Origin: Sphingobacterium sp. UBA5670
Lineage (GTDB): Bacteria; Bacteroidota; Bacteroidia; Sphingobacteriales; Sphingobacteriaceae
Length of the DNA stretch: 28,172 bases
Reading direction: 5' to 3'
Assembly: GCF_002420705.1 (NCBI RefSeq)
Contig: NZ_DIIM01000023.1
Span: forward strand, 1 to 28,172
The position numbers and the translations under genes were made by a program. Below the pieces are notes generated by a model, which did no database searches, was not told the DNA's origin, and was given only the letters and a program-made list of their open reading frames with translations. Below are positions 16,201 to 23,296 of this stretch, one piece after another (within the stretch, counting starts at the first letter, position 1; each line of letters starts with the position of its first letter).

Positions 16201-16383
16201 AGATTCGATGATGTCTGGATTTGCTCCGGCGTAATTTGTCCGCACAGAAACAATTGCTGGGTCAATGGAGGGATATTCGCGTACACCCAGAAAGCTAAAT
16301 CCAATGTAGCCAAATAATATGATGGTAATATTGACTACAATAGTTAAGACGGGGCGTTTAATGAAAACTGCTGATAAATTCAT
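13300..16383 (-). CDS. RND efflux pump, inner-membrane transporter (AcrB/MexB-like, HAE1 type)
   Basis: This protein drives export of drugs or other amphiphiles using the proton gradient. I chose ATG 16383 (1027 aa); a TTG two codons upstream (16389) abuts the stop of the previous gene. Features seen: an N-terminal NLSAVFIKRPVLTIVV first membrane segment, two large periplasmic loops (about 35-335 and 560-860), the TM4 motif GLVVDDGIVVTEN with Asp401-Asp402, and TM10 GLVTKNGILIVEF with Lys922, which are the proton-relay residues. Length equals the family norm. It is co-transcribed with the membrane-fusion and TolC genes. No regulator is adjacent in the window. Whether the substrates are antibiotics cannot be read from sequence. 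Confidence 0.95.
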   Translation of the reverse strand: MNLSAVFIKRPVLTIVVNITIILFGYIGFSFLGVREYPSIDPAIVSVRTNYAGANPDIIESQITEPLEKAINSIDGIRNISSSSNQGSSNITIEFDLQKNLEEAANDVRDKVSQAVRSLPQDIDAPPVVSKADADSDPIITLTLQSETRDKLSLSDYAENVISERLQTIPGVSSTQIYGQKRYAMRLWLNPDRMAAYGITASDIRTALNNQNVELPSGKIVGNTTELTVKTVGNLSTPEQFNDIILKADSSRIVKFIDIGRAEIDAENLETKMVSNGKQLVGIAIIPQPGTNYLDIANNFYKMLDQIKEDLPQDIVLNIASDNTTFIKKSVEEVAETLLISIILVTLIIYFFFRDWGIALRPLLDIPVSLIATFFIMYIFGFSINVLTLLAIVLATGLVVDDGIVVTENIFKKVEEGMSPIEAALKGSKEIFFAVISISITLAAVFLPVIFLQGFVGRLFREFGVVIASAVLVSAFVSLTLTPMLNAYLIKSGGHKKTKFYNWTEPMFVKMNKGYANALEKFMKFKWISFPVLIICFVIIGILFSSIKKETAPYDDRSNISVNVTGPEGATYEYMDRYMQELDKLVYDSIPENKISLNITSPGFGASSVNSGRIRMTLVDPSERKKSQDDIAKELSKWTKQYDAVRVNVSQSPTISMNRRGGLPVQYIIQAQNFEKLQEKIPEFMNEVNSDPTFSTTDINLKFNKPELHVEIDRLKALSLGVSVLDVSQSLQLLLSGQRFAYFMRDGKQYQVIGQVENDRRATPTDLSSIYVRNNLGQLIQLDNVVSVKEESSPPQLYHNNRYMSATVSAGLAPGMSMSDGIAAMDRIKEKVLDQSFTTDLSGESRDFVESSSNTLFAFGLALLLIYLILAAQFESFLDPFIIILTVPMAVAGALISLWLFDQTWNIFSQIGTIMLIGLVTKNGILIVEFANQMREEGMEKFEAIMHSAESRLRPILMTSLAIALGALPIAMSLGAASTSRIGMGVVIVGGTIFSLILTLFIIPAIYYMWSRQKKHRPEFDNIKSYE

Positions 16384-16389
16384 GTACAA

Positions 16390-17451
16390 CTAGTTAGCTA
16401 ATGATACCTTAACTTTTGCTCCATCTTTTAAAGACAGGACTCCAGTGGTTAAAATCGTGTCGCCAGCACTAATGCCAGATAGAATGACAATGTCTTTGTC
16501 GGTACGAGCACCTGTTTCAACTTTGACTTCCTTGGCAAGGCCATGTTGCATTACAAAGACTTTTTTTCCATCCTGTATGGGCACTATAGCTTCGGTGGGT
16601 ATGGAGATGGCATCGTTTTCAACTTCGATGGGGACGATAACATTGACAAAGGAACCTACTTTTAATTTACCTTGTTCATTATTTGCCCTGGCACGTACGG
16701 TGAGTGTTCTTGTATTAAGTGATACTTGCGGTTCAATGGCGTAAATATTTGCTTTGATGATAGTTGGATCATTGGCAACGCTGAACTCGATCGGCATATT
16801 TATCTTAACGATATTGCTGTATTTTTCCGGCACTGCAAAAGTAATCTTGACAAGATTGTCTTTCACTAAGTTTGTAATCAGGGTATTGGAAGAGACAATT
16901 GCGCCGACAGAAATATTCCGGAGTCCGATCATACCACTAAACGGGGCGCGTATAGTTGTTTTGGATATTTGCGCCCGAATAAGCTGGATCTGTGCTAAGG
17001 AGGTTTTTAAGGCTGCACTGGCAATATCAAACTCCTCTTGACTGATTGCTCCTTTTTGCAGCAAGAGTTTGGCCCGGCGTTCGTTTTCCGCATTCAGCTG
17101 ATTGGTCGTTTGGGCCTGTTTTAATTGTGCCTGAAGTTCAATATCGTCTATTTTTATCAAGGGTTCGCCCTGCTTGATGCGTTGACCTTCTGCGAAGAAG
17201 ATCTTTGTAATTCGACCACTTACCTCACTTCTGATTTCAACCTGCTCTTCTGCGTCAAGACTTCCCGAGAGATTAATGGATCGATCGGCGACAGAAGATT
17301 TGGCAATGATCGCCTGTGCCGGAACTGGCATGTCCTTTTTTCCATTAGGCTTATCCGCGTCCTTTTTGTCTTTTTTGGCAGTTATCAGAAAGTATCCACC
17401 TCCAAACACAGCACAGGCTAAAAGAAGGTAAATGATGGATTTTTTATTCAT
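16390..17451 (-). CDS. RND efflux membrane fusion protein (AcrA/MexA-like)
   Basis: This 353-aa periplasmic adaptor links the RND pump to the TolC channel. It has one N-terminal membrane/signal segment (residues 5-24); LLAC at 10-13 is lipobox-like but short, so lipidation is possible, not certain. A lysine/aspartate-rich linker follows (25-45). Then come a lipoyl half (LDAEEQVEIRSEVSGRITK near 65-83), a coiled hairpin (about 108-165, KQAQTTNQLNAENERRAKL then QLIRAQ), the second lipoyl half with APFSGMIGLRN near 169-179, and beta-barrel and membrane-proximal domains to the end. It is the first gene of the operon. Its upstream region has no clear TAnnTTTG promoter. Confidence 0.93.
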   Translation of the reverse strand: MNKKSIIYLLLACAVFGGGYFLITAKKDKKDADKPNGKKDMPVPAQAIIAKSSVADRSINLSGSLDAEEQVEIRSEVSGRITKIFFAEGQRIKQGEPLIKIDDIELQAQLKQAQTTNQLNAENERRAKLLLQKGAISQEEFDIASAALKTSLAQIQLIRAQISKTTIRAPFSGMIGLRNISVGAIVSSNTLITNLVKDNLVKITFAVPEKYSNIVKINMPIEFSVANDPTIIKANIYAIEPQVSLNTRTLTVRARANNEQGKLKVGSFVNVIVPIEVENDAISIPTEAIVPIQDGKKVFVMQHGLAKEVKVETGARTDKDIVILSGISAGDTILTTGVLSLKDGAKVKVSLAN

Positions 17452-17601
17452 ACGGTATATTCTCTTATGTACTTTTTACATTTAACGGGTAAATATAGGT
17501 TTATTATTATGAGGATATCGGTTGTCAAAAGGATTTTACAATACGACAAAAACCTGATTAATGGACGACAAGATAAGTATAGCGAGAACGATGGGTAATA
17601 A

Positions 17602-17627
17602 AAAAGCTAGAAATAAGTTTCTAGCTT
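17602..17627 (-). terminator. Terminator of the THX gene
   Basis: Arms 17604-17613 and 17618-17627 (AAGCTAGAAA / TTTCTAGCTT) pair with a 4-base loop. On the - strand the hairpin is followed by a run of Ts (the A-run at 17600-17605 on +), placed just after the THX stop codon. Confidence 0.82.
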
Positions 17628-17635
17628 CCAGTTTA

Positions 17636-17788
17636 CTATTTTTTTGATTTTGCTTTTTGTTCCACTTCTTTTGGAGCCTCATTGTTTACTTTTGGCTTGA
17701 TCGCAGCTTTTGATAAATGTGGTCTTCTTTTTCCAAAAGAACCATTCGATATTTTTCCTCTTCTGGTCTTGATATCACCTTTTCCCAT
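17636..17788 (-). CDS. 30S ribosomal protein THX (small basic subunit peptide)
   Basis: This is a 50-residue, strongly basic protein, easily missed because of its size. It begins MGKGDIKTRRGKISNGSFGK and continues with KRRPHLSK, the hallmark of the THX/S31e-type peptide that sits in the head of the bacterial 30S subunit. The C-terminal tail is lysine-rich (KEVEQKAKSKK). It lies between a fair promoter (17830-17860) and its own terminator, so it forms a one-gene unit. The coding frame is open throughout and ends in TAG at 17636-17638. The identification rests on sequence memory of the family and is strong. Confidence 0.9.
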   Translation of the reverse strand: MGKGDIKTRRGKISNGSFGKRRPHLSKAAIKPKVNNEAPKEVEQKAKSKK

Positions 17789-17829
17789 AGTGTAAAATAT
17801 TTTGGTTTTAACAAATTATATTGATTACC

Positions 17830-17860
17830 TAAATATACTACTTTCTTTTTTGATGTGCAA
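17830..17860 (-). promoter_or_regulatory. Promoter of the THX gene
   Basis: Reading the - strand, TTG at 17860-17858, a 20-base spacer and TATATTTA at 17837-17830 fit the Bacteroidota TTTG-N19-TAnnTTTG pattern (last base differs). The start codon follows 41 bases further on. Confidence 0.5.
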
Positions 17861-17871
17861 CTCGCTCGTTT

Positions 17872-18474
17872 TTAAATGATTGGGAAAATGCGTTTTTGAA
17901 CATCTATTTTGAAATTTTGGGCAATGGTATCGAAAAAGATGTTGTTGACGGGTTTATTTTCCGCAACTAAATAAGGAATTTCCAGTATTCTATTCTTTAG
18001 TTTGAGACGATAGTAGCCATAAAGTAACCCCTTGGTCGTTTGTATCGATTCGATCTTCTGAATAGCCTGTATATCCTGAAACATGTTAAAAGTATAATTT
18101 TCGCCTTTTAACTGTTCGATAAAGACCTCGTTGGTTTTGGCGTTGTACCAAATCTGCTGACTTTTGAGCTTACTAAAGTGGTTGTTGAACAGAAAAAGAT
18201 AACCCAACAGGAAAAAGGCAATCGGAAGCAGAAACAGTACAATTTTTATCTTCATGAAGAGCAAGACGGTAATCAGAATGAGGATAATACCCATAATGGC
18301 ATTGGAGATGCTCTTCTTTAGATTTGCCTGGATGACCGGAGTCGAAGCTTCAATCAACTGAAAACCTGTTTTTAAATTTCTGGACATATCCTCAGAAAGC
18401 CCAAATAGATTGAATTTTTTGCGTATCATCAGATAAGCAATAAGAATAATAAGTCCAATGACTAAAAACCGCAT
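17872..18474 (-). CDS. Small membrane protein of unknown function downstream of panB
   Basis: I do not recognise this 200-aa protein. It has an N-terminal hydrophobic segment (residues 3-17, lacking a cleavage site), a basic amphipathic stretch (about 18-55), a long hydrophobic region at about 58-95 that probably spans the membrane twice, and a soluble C-terminal part (about 100-200). The C-terminal part is strand-rich, with IWYNAKTNEVFIEQLKG and YYRLKLKNRILEIPYL, a pattern seen in small PH-like membrane-associated domains. Nothing catalytic is visible. It starts 9 bases after the panB stop codon, so the two are likely co-transcribed; a role in pantothenate synthesis is not implied by the sequence. 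Confidence 0.7.
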   Translation of the reverse strand: MRFLVIGLIILIAYLMIRKKFNLFGLSEDMSRNLKTGFQLIEASTPVIQANLKKSISNAIMGIILILITVLLFMKIKIVLFLLPIAFFLLGYLFLFNNHFSKLKSQQIWYNAKTNEVFIEQLKGENYTFNMFQDIQAIQKIESIQTTKGLLYGYYRLKLKNRILEIPYLVAENKPVNNIFFDTIAQNFKIDVQKRIFPII

Positions 18475-18483
18475 ATTTTCCGA

Positions 18484-19299
18484 TTAATATTGTTCGTCTT
18501 CGTTGGGGTATTGTACGGCTTTCACTTCAGCAACGTAGTTGGCTACTGCATTGGTGATCTGCTCGTGTAAATTGGCAAAATGACGCATAAATTTTGGTTT
18601 AAAATCCGCATTCATGCCAAGCATGTCATTGACTACGAGTACTTGTCCATCGCAATCCGGCCCCGCACCAATGCCCACGGTTGGAATTGTCAGTTTTTCG
18701 GTCACGGTCTTGGCTAGTCTTGCAGGTATCTTTTCTAAAACAATGGCAAAACAGCCTGCCTCCTGCAGTGCAAGTGCATCTTCTATTAATTTAGCAGCTT
18801 CCTGTTCTTCTTTTGCCCGCACCCCAAAATTGCCAAATTTATTGATTGACTGGGGGGTTAAACCGAGATGTCCGCATACAGGGATCCCTCCGGCGATGAT
18901 TTTTTTGATATTTTCGATGATTTCCAAACCACCTTCCAGTTTCAATGCGTGCGCCCCAGATTCTTTCATCATACGTACAGCCGCATTGTAAGCCTCATTG
19001 GCCGAACCCTGATAGGATCCAAAAGGCAAATCTGCGAGTACCATGGCACGTTCGGTACCTCTGGCAACAGCCGCTGCATGGTAAATCATATTGTCGAGGG
19101 TGATAGGCAGGGTGGTTTCGTAGCCAGCAAATACATTGGCCGCAGAATCTCCAATCAAAATAACGTCAACACCAGCTTGATCTACCATTTTGGCCATGGA
19201 GTAATCATAGCTTGTAAGCATAGAAATCTTCTCTTTACGTTCTTTCATTGCTTGTAGCATAGCTGTGCTTACTCGTTTCATTTCTTTGTTTACAGACAT
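18484..19299 (-). CDS. panB: 3-methyl-2-oxobutanoate hydroxymethyltransferase (ketopantoate hydroxymethyltransferase)
   Basis: PanB adds a hydroxymethyl group from methylene-tetrahydrofolate to 2-oxoisovalerate, the first committed step of pantothenate and CoA synthesis, in the cytosol. The 271-aa product has normal length. Recognised motifs are ISMLTSYDYSMAKM (25-38), ILIGDSAANV with metal ligand Asp51, VLADLPFGSYQ with Asp90, ALKLEGG with Glu122, GHLGLTPQS (143-151) and the catalytic-type Glu189 in VLEKIPARLA. It has a divergent neighbour (pseudouridine synthase) and a small membrane protein gene behind it. A promoter with an exact -7 box TACTTTTG is visible upstream. Confidence 0.96.
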   Translation of the reverse strand: MSVNKEMKRVSTAMLQAMKERKEKISMLTSYDYSMAKMVDQAGVDVILIGDSAANVFAGYETTLPITLDNMIYHAAAVARGTERAMVLADLPFGSYQGSANEAYNAAVRMMKESGAHALKLEGGLEIIENIKKIIAGGIPVCGHLGLTPQSINKFGNFGVRAKEEQEAAKLIEDALALQEAGCFAIVLEKIPARLAKTVTEKLTIPTVGIGAGPDCDGQVLVVNDMLGMNADFKPKFMRHFANLHEQITNAVANYVAEVKAVQYPNEDEQY

Positions 19300-19319
19300 C
19301 TTAACTTATATTGTGTGTT

Positions 19320-19351
19320 CAAAAGTAAGCTTTTTATCATACATTGGCCAA
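19320..19351 (-). promoter_or_regulatory. panB promoter candidate
   Basis: On the - strand TACTTTTG at 19327-19320 is an exact TAnnTTTG box. TTG at 19351-19349 lies 21 bases upstream. The TTG is one half of the palindrome ATTGGCCAAT (19343-19352), whose other half faces the divergent pseudouridine synthase gene. Confidence 0.5.
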
Positions 19352-19370
19352 TATTCTGCCTTGTGTTTTG

Positions 19371-19378
19371 TATTTTTG
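19371..19378 (+). promoter_or_regulatory. -7 element directly before the pseudouridine synthase start
   Basis: TATTTTTG is an exact TAnnTTTG box that ends only four bases before the ATG at 19383, so the transcript would be leaderless or nearly so. TTG at 19344-19346 lies 24 bases upstream, longer than the usual spacer. Confidence 0.4.
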
Positions 19379-19382
19379 CAAA

Positions 19383-20126
19383 ATGATACAAAATGAGACT
19401 CGTCTATTTAAATTTCCCAAATTTTCAGAATTAATCATCCATGAGGATGAAAATTTGATTGTTATCAATAAACCGCCGTTTGTAGCATCCTTGGATGAAC
19501 GCGAGGGTGGGGAGGTCAATATTCTTCGTTTGGCGAAGAAATACCATCCTGATGCACAGGTATGTCACCGTTTGGACAAAGAGACCTCGGGCATTTTATT
19601 AATTGCCAAAAACCCGGAAACGTATCGCACCATATCTATCGCGTTTGAAAAAAGAAAAGTGAATAAGATCTATCACGCCATTATAGGCGGAACGCATACT
19701 TTTCAGGATCTGCTCGTTGATTTACCAATCTTGAATCAAGGTAATAAAAATGTATCTATTGACCGTGCAAACGGAAAGCCTGCTGAGACAATCTTTAATT
19801 CGATTAAATATTATAAGAATTATACTTTAGTGGAATGCAAGCCTATCACGGGGCGTATGCACCAAATCCGTATCCATTTGGCGACACAGCACGCTGCTAT
19901 TGTGGGGGATGCCATGTATCGCGGTAAGCCAGTGTATTTGTCTCAAATTAAGAAGAGGGGATATACTTTGTCTAAAGATGAAGAGGAACAGCCTATTATG
20001 AAGCGTTTCGCCTTGCATTCAAAGCATGTTGAATTTGAGTTGAACGGGAATAAGATGGTTTTTGATGCACCATATCCAAAAGATTTTGCGACTTTATTGA
20101 AGTTGTTGGATAAGTTTGATTCTTAA
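19383..20126 (+). CDS. RluA-family RNA pseudouridine synthase
   Basis: It converts specific uridines of rRNA or tRNA to pseudouridine. I chose ATG 19383 (247 aa, MIQNETRLFK) rather than a TTG at 19344, because the latter would place translation start inside the promoter box. The family's catalytic motif is HRLDKETSGILL at 62-73 with Asp65. ADENLIVINKP-type start residues (here EDENLIVINKPP, 21-32) and TGRMHQIRIHLA, in the last third, are also diagnostic. There is no N-terminal S4 domain, so it is of the short RluA kind rather than RluC/D. The RNA site cannot be named. It is transcribed away from panB. Confidence 0.93.
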   Translation: MIQNETRLFKFPKFSELIIHEDENLIVINKPPFVASLDEREGGEVNILRLAKKYHPDAQVCHRLDKETSGILLIAKNPETYRTISIAFEKRKVNKIYHAIIGGTHTFQDLLVDLPILNQGNKNVSIDRANGKPAETIFNSIKYYKNYTLVECKPITGRMHQIRIHLATQHAAIVGDAMYRGKPVYLSQIKKRGYTLSKDEEEQPIMKRFALHSKHVEFELNGNKMVFDAPYPKDFATLLKLLDKFDS

Positions 20127-20252
20127 TCGTTTAATTCTTCTGATGGTTAACCTTGTTTTAGCATTTCGGAGTTATGGAATGCTCATCGTTAATTTATATC
20201 GCCTATTGAGGGCAGGACGAGCCTTATGTGCTCATGAAATAATGGTTTACAT

Positions 20253-20846
20253 ATGAGTCCGAAGACAAAGAAAATAATCGGAAATGTTGTATTTGTACTA
20301 TTTATAGGTTTGTTGATCTGGCCCACGAGTCGAAGTTATTTTCAGCAACTTTTAATGAAAATAGGCTTTTTCAAACCAAAATTGGAAGTTAATGCAGCTC
20401 CTAAAGGAGCCGTTACAGGAGCTGTGGAGAGTGTTTTCAGTGATGTGTCCTTTGTCAATTCGCAGGGTGAAACAGTTAAAGTGGGGGATTTGAGGGGTAA
20501 AGTTGTTTTTATTAATTTTTGGGCAACCTGGTGTCCTCCCTGCCGTGCAGAAATGCCTTCGATCAATGTGCTCTATGATAACTATAAGGATAACTCCAAT
20601 ATTGTTTTTTTGATTGTGGAGATCGAGGGTGATAAAGCGAAAGCTGAGGCGTTTGTAAAAGGACAGAAACTGACCTTACCAATTAGTTTTCCAAATAGCG
20701 ATATTCCAAAAGAGTGGCTTTCGGAATCAATTCCATCAACTGTTATACTGGATAAAGAGGGGCGGGTAGCTACTCGACATGAAGGTATGGCAGATTATTC
20801 AAGCCCGGACGTAGACAAATTCATTCAAGGTTTAATCAATAAATAA
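20253..20846 (+). CDS. Membrane-anchored TlpA/ResA-type thiol-disulfide reductase
   Basis: This 197-aa protein has an N-terminal membrane anchor (about residues 8-24), then a thioredoxin fold facing the periplasm (about 60-197). The redox motif is WCPPC at 93-97, in FINFWATWCPPCRAEMPS, and a cis-proline region ESIPSTVILD follows. WCPPC is usual for TlpA/ResA/CcmG reductases that keep cysteines of envelope proteins or cytochromes reduced; the partner is unknown. It is followed by pyrF 20 bases downstream, so the two may be co-transcribed though functionally unrelated. The start at 20253 fits the membrane segment, but its promoter is not clear. Confidence 0.9.
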   Translation: MSPKTKKIIGNVVFVLFIGLLIWPTSRSYFQQLLMKIGFFKPKLEVNAAPKGAVTGAVESVFSDVSFVNSQGETVKVGDLRGKVVFINFWATWCPPCRAEMPSINVLYDNYKDNSNIVFLIVEIEGDKAKAEAFVKGQKLTLPISFPNSDIPKEWLSESIPSTVILDKEGRVATRHEGMADYSSPDVDKFIQGLINK

Positions 20847-20866
20847 TTCAAGATCTTTAAATAAGC

Positions 20867-21703
20867 ATGACAAGAGCAGAACTTATTCATCAAATAAAAG
20901 CGAAACGCTCATTTTTATGTGTCGGACTGGACACAGACTTAACTAAAATCCCAGAGCATCTTCTAGATGATGAGGATCCTATCTATAGTTTTAATAAGGC
21001 GATTATTGATGCGACAGCTGATCTATGTGTGGCCTATAAGCCCAATATTGCGTTTTACGAATGTTATGGAATAAAGGGTTGGCAATCACTCCAAAAGACC
21101 TGGGCTGCGCTGCCAAAGGATTGTTTCAGTATTGCAGATGCCAAAAGAGGCGATATCGGTAATACCTCGGGACGTTATGCCATGGCTTTTTTTGATGAAA
21201 AGACTTCTGGTCTTGGATTTGACAGTATCACCATTGCGCCTTACATGGGGAAGGATTCGGTAACACCATTTTTGGAATTCAAAGATAAATGGGCAATCGT
21301 ACTTGCCTTGACTTCAAATGAGGGTAGTTTGGATTTTCAAAATTTTGAAAATAAAGCAGGACTGCAGTTATTTGAACAGGTAATCGATAAAGTCAATACC
21401 TGGGGCACACCTGATAATTTAATGTATGTAGTTGGAGCGACGCGAGGTGAGGGATTTATTAAAATTAGAGAGCATGCGCCGGATCATTTTTTATTGGTGC
21501 CGGGTGTCGGTGCGCAGGGAGGTTCACTTGAAGACGTTTGCAAATTTGGTATGAATAAAGATTGTGGACTTTTGGTAAACAGTACAAGGGGAATTATTTA
21601 TGCCTCAAAAGGACGTGATTTTGCTGAAAAAGCTCGAGAAGAAGCTTTGGTTCTCCAAAAAGAAATGGAAATAGAACTGTTAAAGGCAGGTATTATTTCC
21701 TGA
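20867..21703 (+). CDS. pyrF: Orotidine 5'-phosphate decarboxylase (type 2)
   Basis: PyrF makes UMP from orotidine monophosphate, the last step of de novo pyrimidine synthesis, in the cytosol. The 278-aa protein is the longer class seen in Bacteroidota and mycobacteria, not the shorter enterobacterial form. Motifs: FLCVGLDTDLTKIP (16-29), AYKPNIAFYE (56-65), and the catalytic Asp-Lys network DAKRGDIGNT at 91-100. PGVGAQGG and VNSTRGIIYAS further on bind the phosphate. It sits between the TlpA-like gene and guaA, with guaA probably on its own promoter. Confidence 0.95.
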   Translation: MTRAELIHQIKAKRSFLCVGLDTDLTKIPEHLLDDEDPIYSFNKAIIDATADLCVAYKPNIAFYECYGIKGWQSLQKTWAALPKDCFSIADAKRGDIGNTSGRYAMAFFDEKTSGLGFDSITIAPYMGKDSVTPFLEFKDKWAIVLALTSNEGSLDFQNFENKAGLQLFEQVIDKVNTWGTPDNLMYVVGATRGEGFIKIREHAPDHFLLVPGVGAQGGSLEDVCKFGMNKDCGLLVNSTRGIIYASKGRDFAEKAREEALVLQKEMEIELLKAGIIS

Positions 21704-21733
21704 TTTGACATTTAATAATTCATTCGTAATACT

Positions 21734-21741
21734 TACCTTTG
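21734..21741 (+). promoter_or_regulatory. -7 element directly before the guaA start
   Basis: TACCTTTG is an exact TAnnTTTG box and ends four bases before the ATG at 21746, suggesting a leaderless or near-leaderless mRNA. No TTG stands at the usual 19-base distance; the nearest TTG (in GATTTGAC, at 21705-21707) is 26 bases away. Confidence 0.45.
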
Positions 21742-21745
21742 CAGC

Positions 21746-23296
21746 ATGCCAGAAAAAATTATAATTCTAGACTTCGGGTCTCAATACACACAGTTGATTG
21801 CTCGCCGTGTCAGAGAACTAAATGTGTATTGTGAGATACACCCGTTTAATAAATTGCCAGATTTTGATGACTCTGTAAAAGGGGTAATCTTTTCAGGCAG
21901 TCCTTATTCCGTTAGACAAGAAGATGCACCGCAGATTGATTTTGTCGCTATTCAGGATCGTTTCCCACTTTTAGGAGTTTGTTATGGGGCACAATACATT
22001 GCTCAAAAATCGGGCGGTGAAGTGTTACCTTCTGAAATTCGCGAATATGGACGTGCAAATCTGCAGTTTGTCAATAGCGAGAATGAATTATTGGCAGGAG
22101 TACCGATTCAATCGCAGGTATGGATGTCGCATGGAGACACCATTAAAGAAGTGCCAGCAAATTTTGAAATTATTGCAAGTACGGATAAAGTTCGCGTAGC
22201 CGCTTATCAGGTTAAAGGTACACGTACTTATGGTATACAATTCCATCCGGAAGTAACACATAGTACTGATGGAGCTATTCTGTTGAAAAACTTCGTTGTC
22301 AACATTTGTGACTGTGCACAGGATTGGACACCTGACGCATTCGTTGAAACAACTGTAGCTTCATTGAAGGATCAATTGGGTGATGACCATGTGATCATGG
22401 CGTTATCTGGAGGAGTAGATTCTACAGTAGCGGCAGTATTATTGCATCACGCCATTGGAAAAAAATTACATTGTATTTTCGTCGATCATGGTCTGCTTCG
22501 CAAAGATGAATACGAGCAAGTACTGGATTCTTACAAAAATATGGGGCTAAATATTAAAGGAATAAATGCAAAAGATTTATTCTATGGTAGATTAGCTGGT
22601 GTTTCTGAGCCGGAAGAGAAACGTAAAATAATTGGTAATTCGTTTATCGATGTTTTTGATGAGGCAGCGAAAGAAATTCAAAAGGAATTACCTGAAGGAA
22701 TTGAAGCAAAATGGTTAGGACAAGGAACAATTTATCCAGATATTATCGAGTCAGTTTCTGTTAAAGGGCCTTCAGCGACAATCAAATCGCATCACAATGT
22801 AGGTGGCTTACCTGATTTCATGAAATTGAAAGTTGTAGAGCCGCTTAAAACATTGTTTAAAGATGAAGTAAGAAGAGTAGGAAAGGCTTTGGAAGTGGAT
22901 CAAGCTATTTTAGGCAGACATCCATTCCCTGGACCGGGCTTGGCAATTCGTATATTGGGTGATATTACACCTGAGCGTGTGCGTATTGTACAGGAGGCGG
23001 ATGCAATCTTTATCAATAATCTGAAAGAAGCTGGCTGGTACGATAAGGTATGGCAAGCTGGTACAATTTTCTTGCCAGTACGTTCTGTAGGCGTAATGGG
23101 TGACGAACGTACTTACGAGCACGTTGTTAGCTTACGCGCAGTTGGATCTCTTGATGGAATGACTGCGGATTGGATACATTTACCATATGACCTGTTGGCA
23201 AAAATTTCAAATGAAATTATCAACCATGTGAAAGGAATAAACAGAGTTGTATATGATATCAGTTCAAAACCGCCCGCTACAATTGAGTGGGAATAA
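21746..23296 (+). CDS. guaA: GMP synthase (glutamine-hydrolysing)
   Basis: GuaA aminates XMP to GMP using glutamine and ATP. The 516-aa product is full length and has both halves. The N-terminal class I amidotransferase carries the nucleophile Cys79 in LLGVCYGAQ and the His167/Glu169 pair in QFHPEV. The C-terminal ATP-pyrophosphatase carries SGGVDS at 221-226, LVDHGLLR-like FVDHGLLR and the XMP-binding RHPFPGPGLAIR. It ends TIEWE, the usual C-terminus. The next gene starts inside its last 44 bases. Confidence 0.97.
   Translation: MPEKIIILDFGSQYTQLIARRVRELNVYCEIHPFNKLPDFDDSVKGVIFSGSPYSVRQEDAPQIDFVAIQDRFPLLGVCYGAQYIAQKSGGEVLPSEIREYGRANLQFVNSENELLAGVPIQSQVWMSHGDTIKEVPANFEIIASTDKVRVAAYQVKGTRTYGIQFHPEVTHSTDGAILLKNFVVNICDCAQDWTPDAFVETTVASLKDQLGDDHVIMALSGGVDSTVAAVLLHHAIGKKLHCIFVDHGLLRKDEYEQVLDSYKNMGLNIKGINAKDLFYGRLAGVSEPEEKRKIIGNSFIDVFDEAAKEIQKELPEGIEAKWLGQGTIYPDIIESVSVKGPSATIKSHHNVGGLPDFMKLKVVEPLKTLFKDEVRRVGKALEVDQAILGRHPFPGPGLAIRILGDITPERVRIVQEADAIFINNLKEAGWYDKVWQAGTIFLPVRSVGVMGDERTYEHVVSLRAVGSLDGMTADWIHLPYDLLAKISNEIINHVKGINRVVYDISSKPPATIEWE

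Noticed and set aside
14381..16744. Long + strand open frames opposite the RND pump and fusion-protein genes
   Set aside because: They lie antisense to clear, full-length family genes and have no recognisable protein motifs.
17440..17560. TTGACA upstream of the efflux operon as a sigma-70-like promoter
   Set aside because: The TTGACA (- strand) lacks a -7 box at the right distance; TATATTTA is too far away, so no promoter is called.
20127..20252. GCATTTC...GGAATGC hairpin before the TlpA-like gene as terminator
   Set aside because: The stem is weak, has no T-run, and would sit inside the gap without a clear use.
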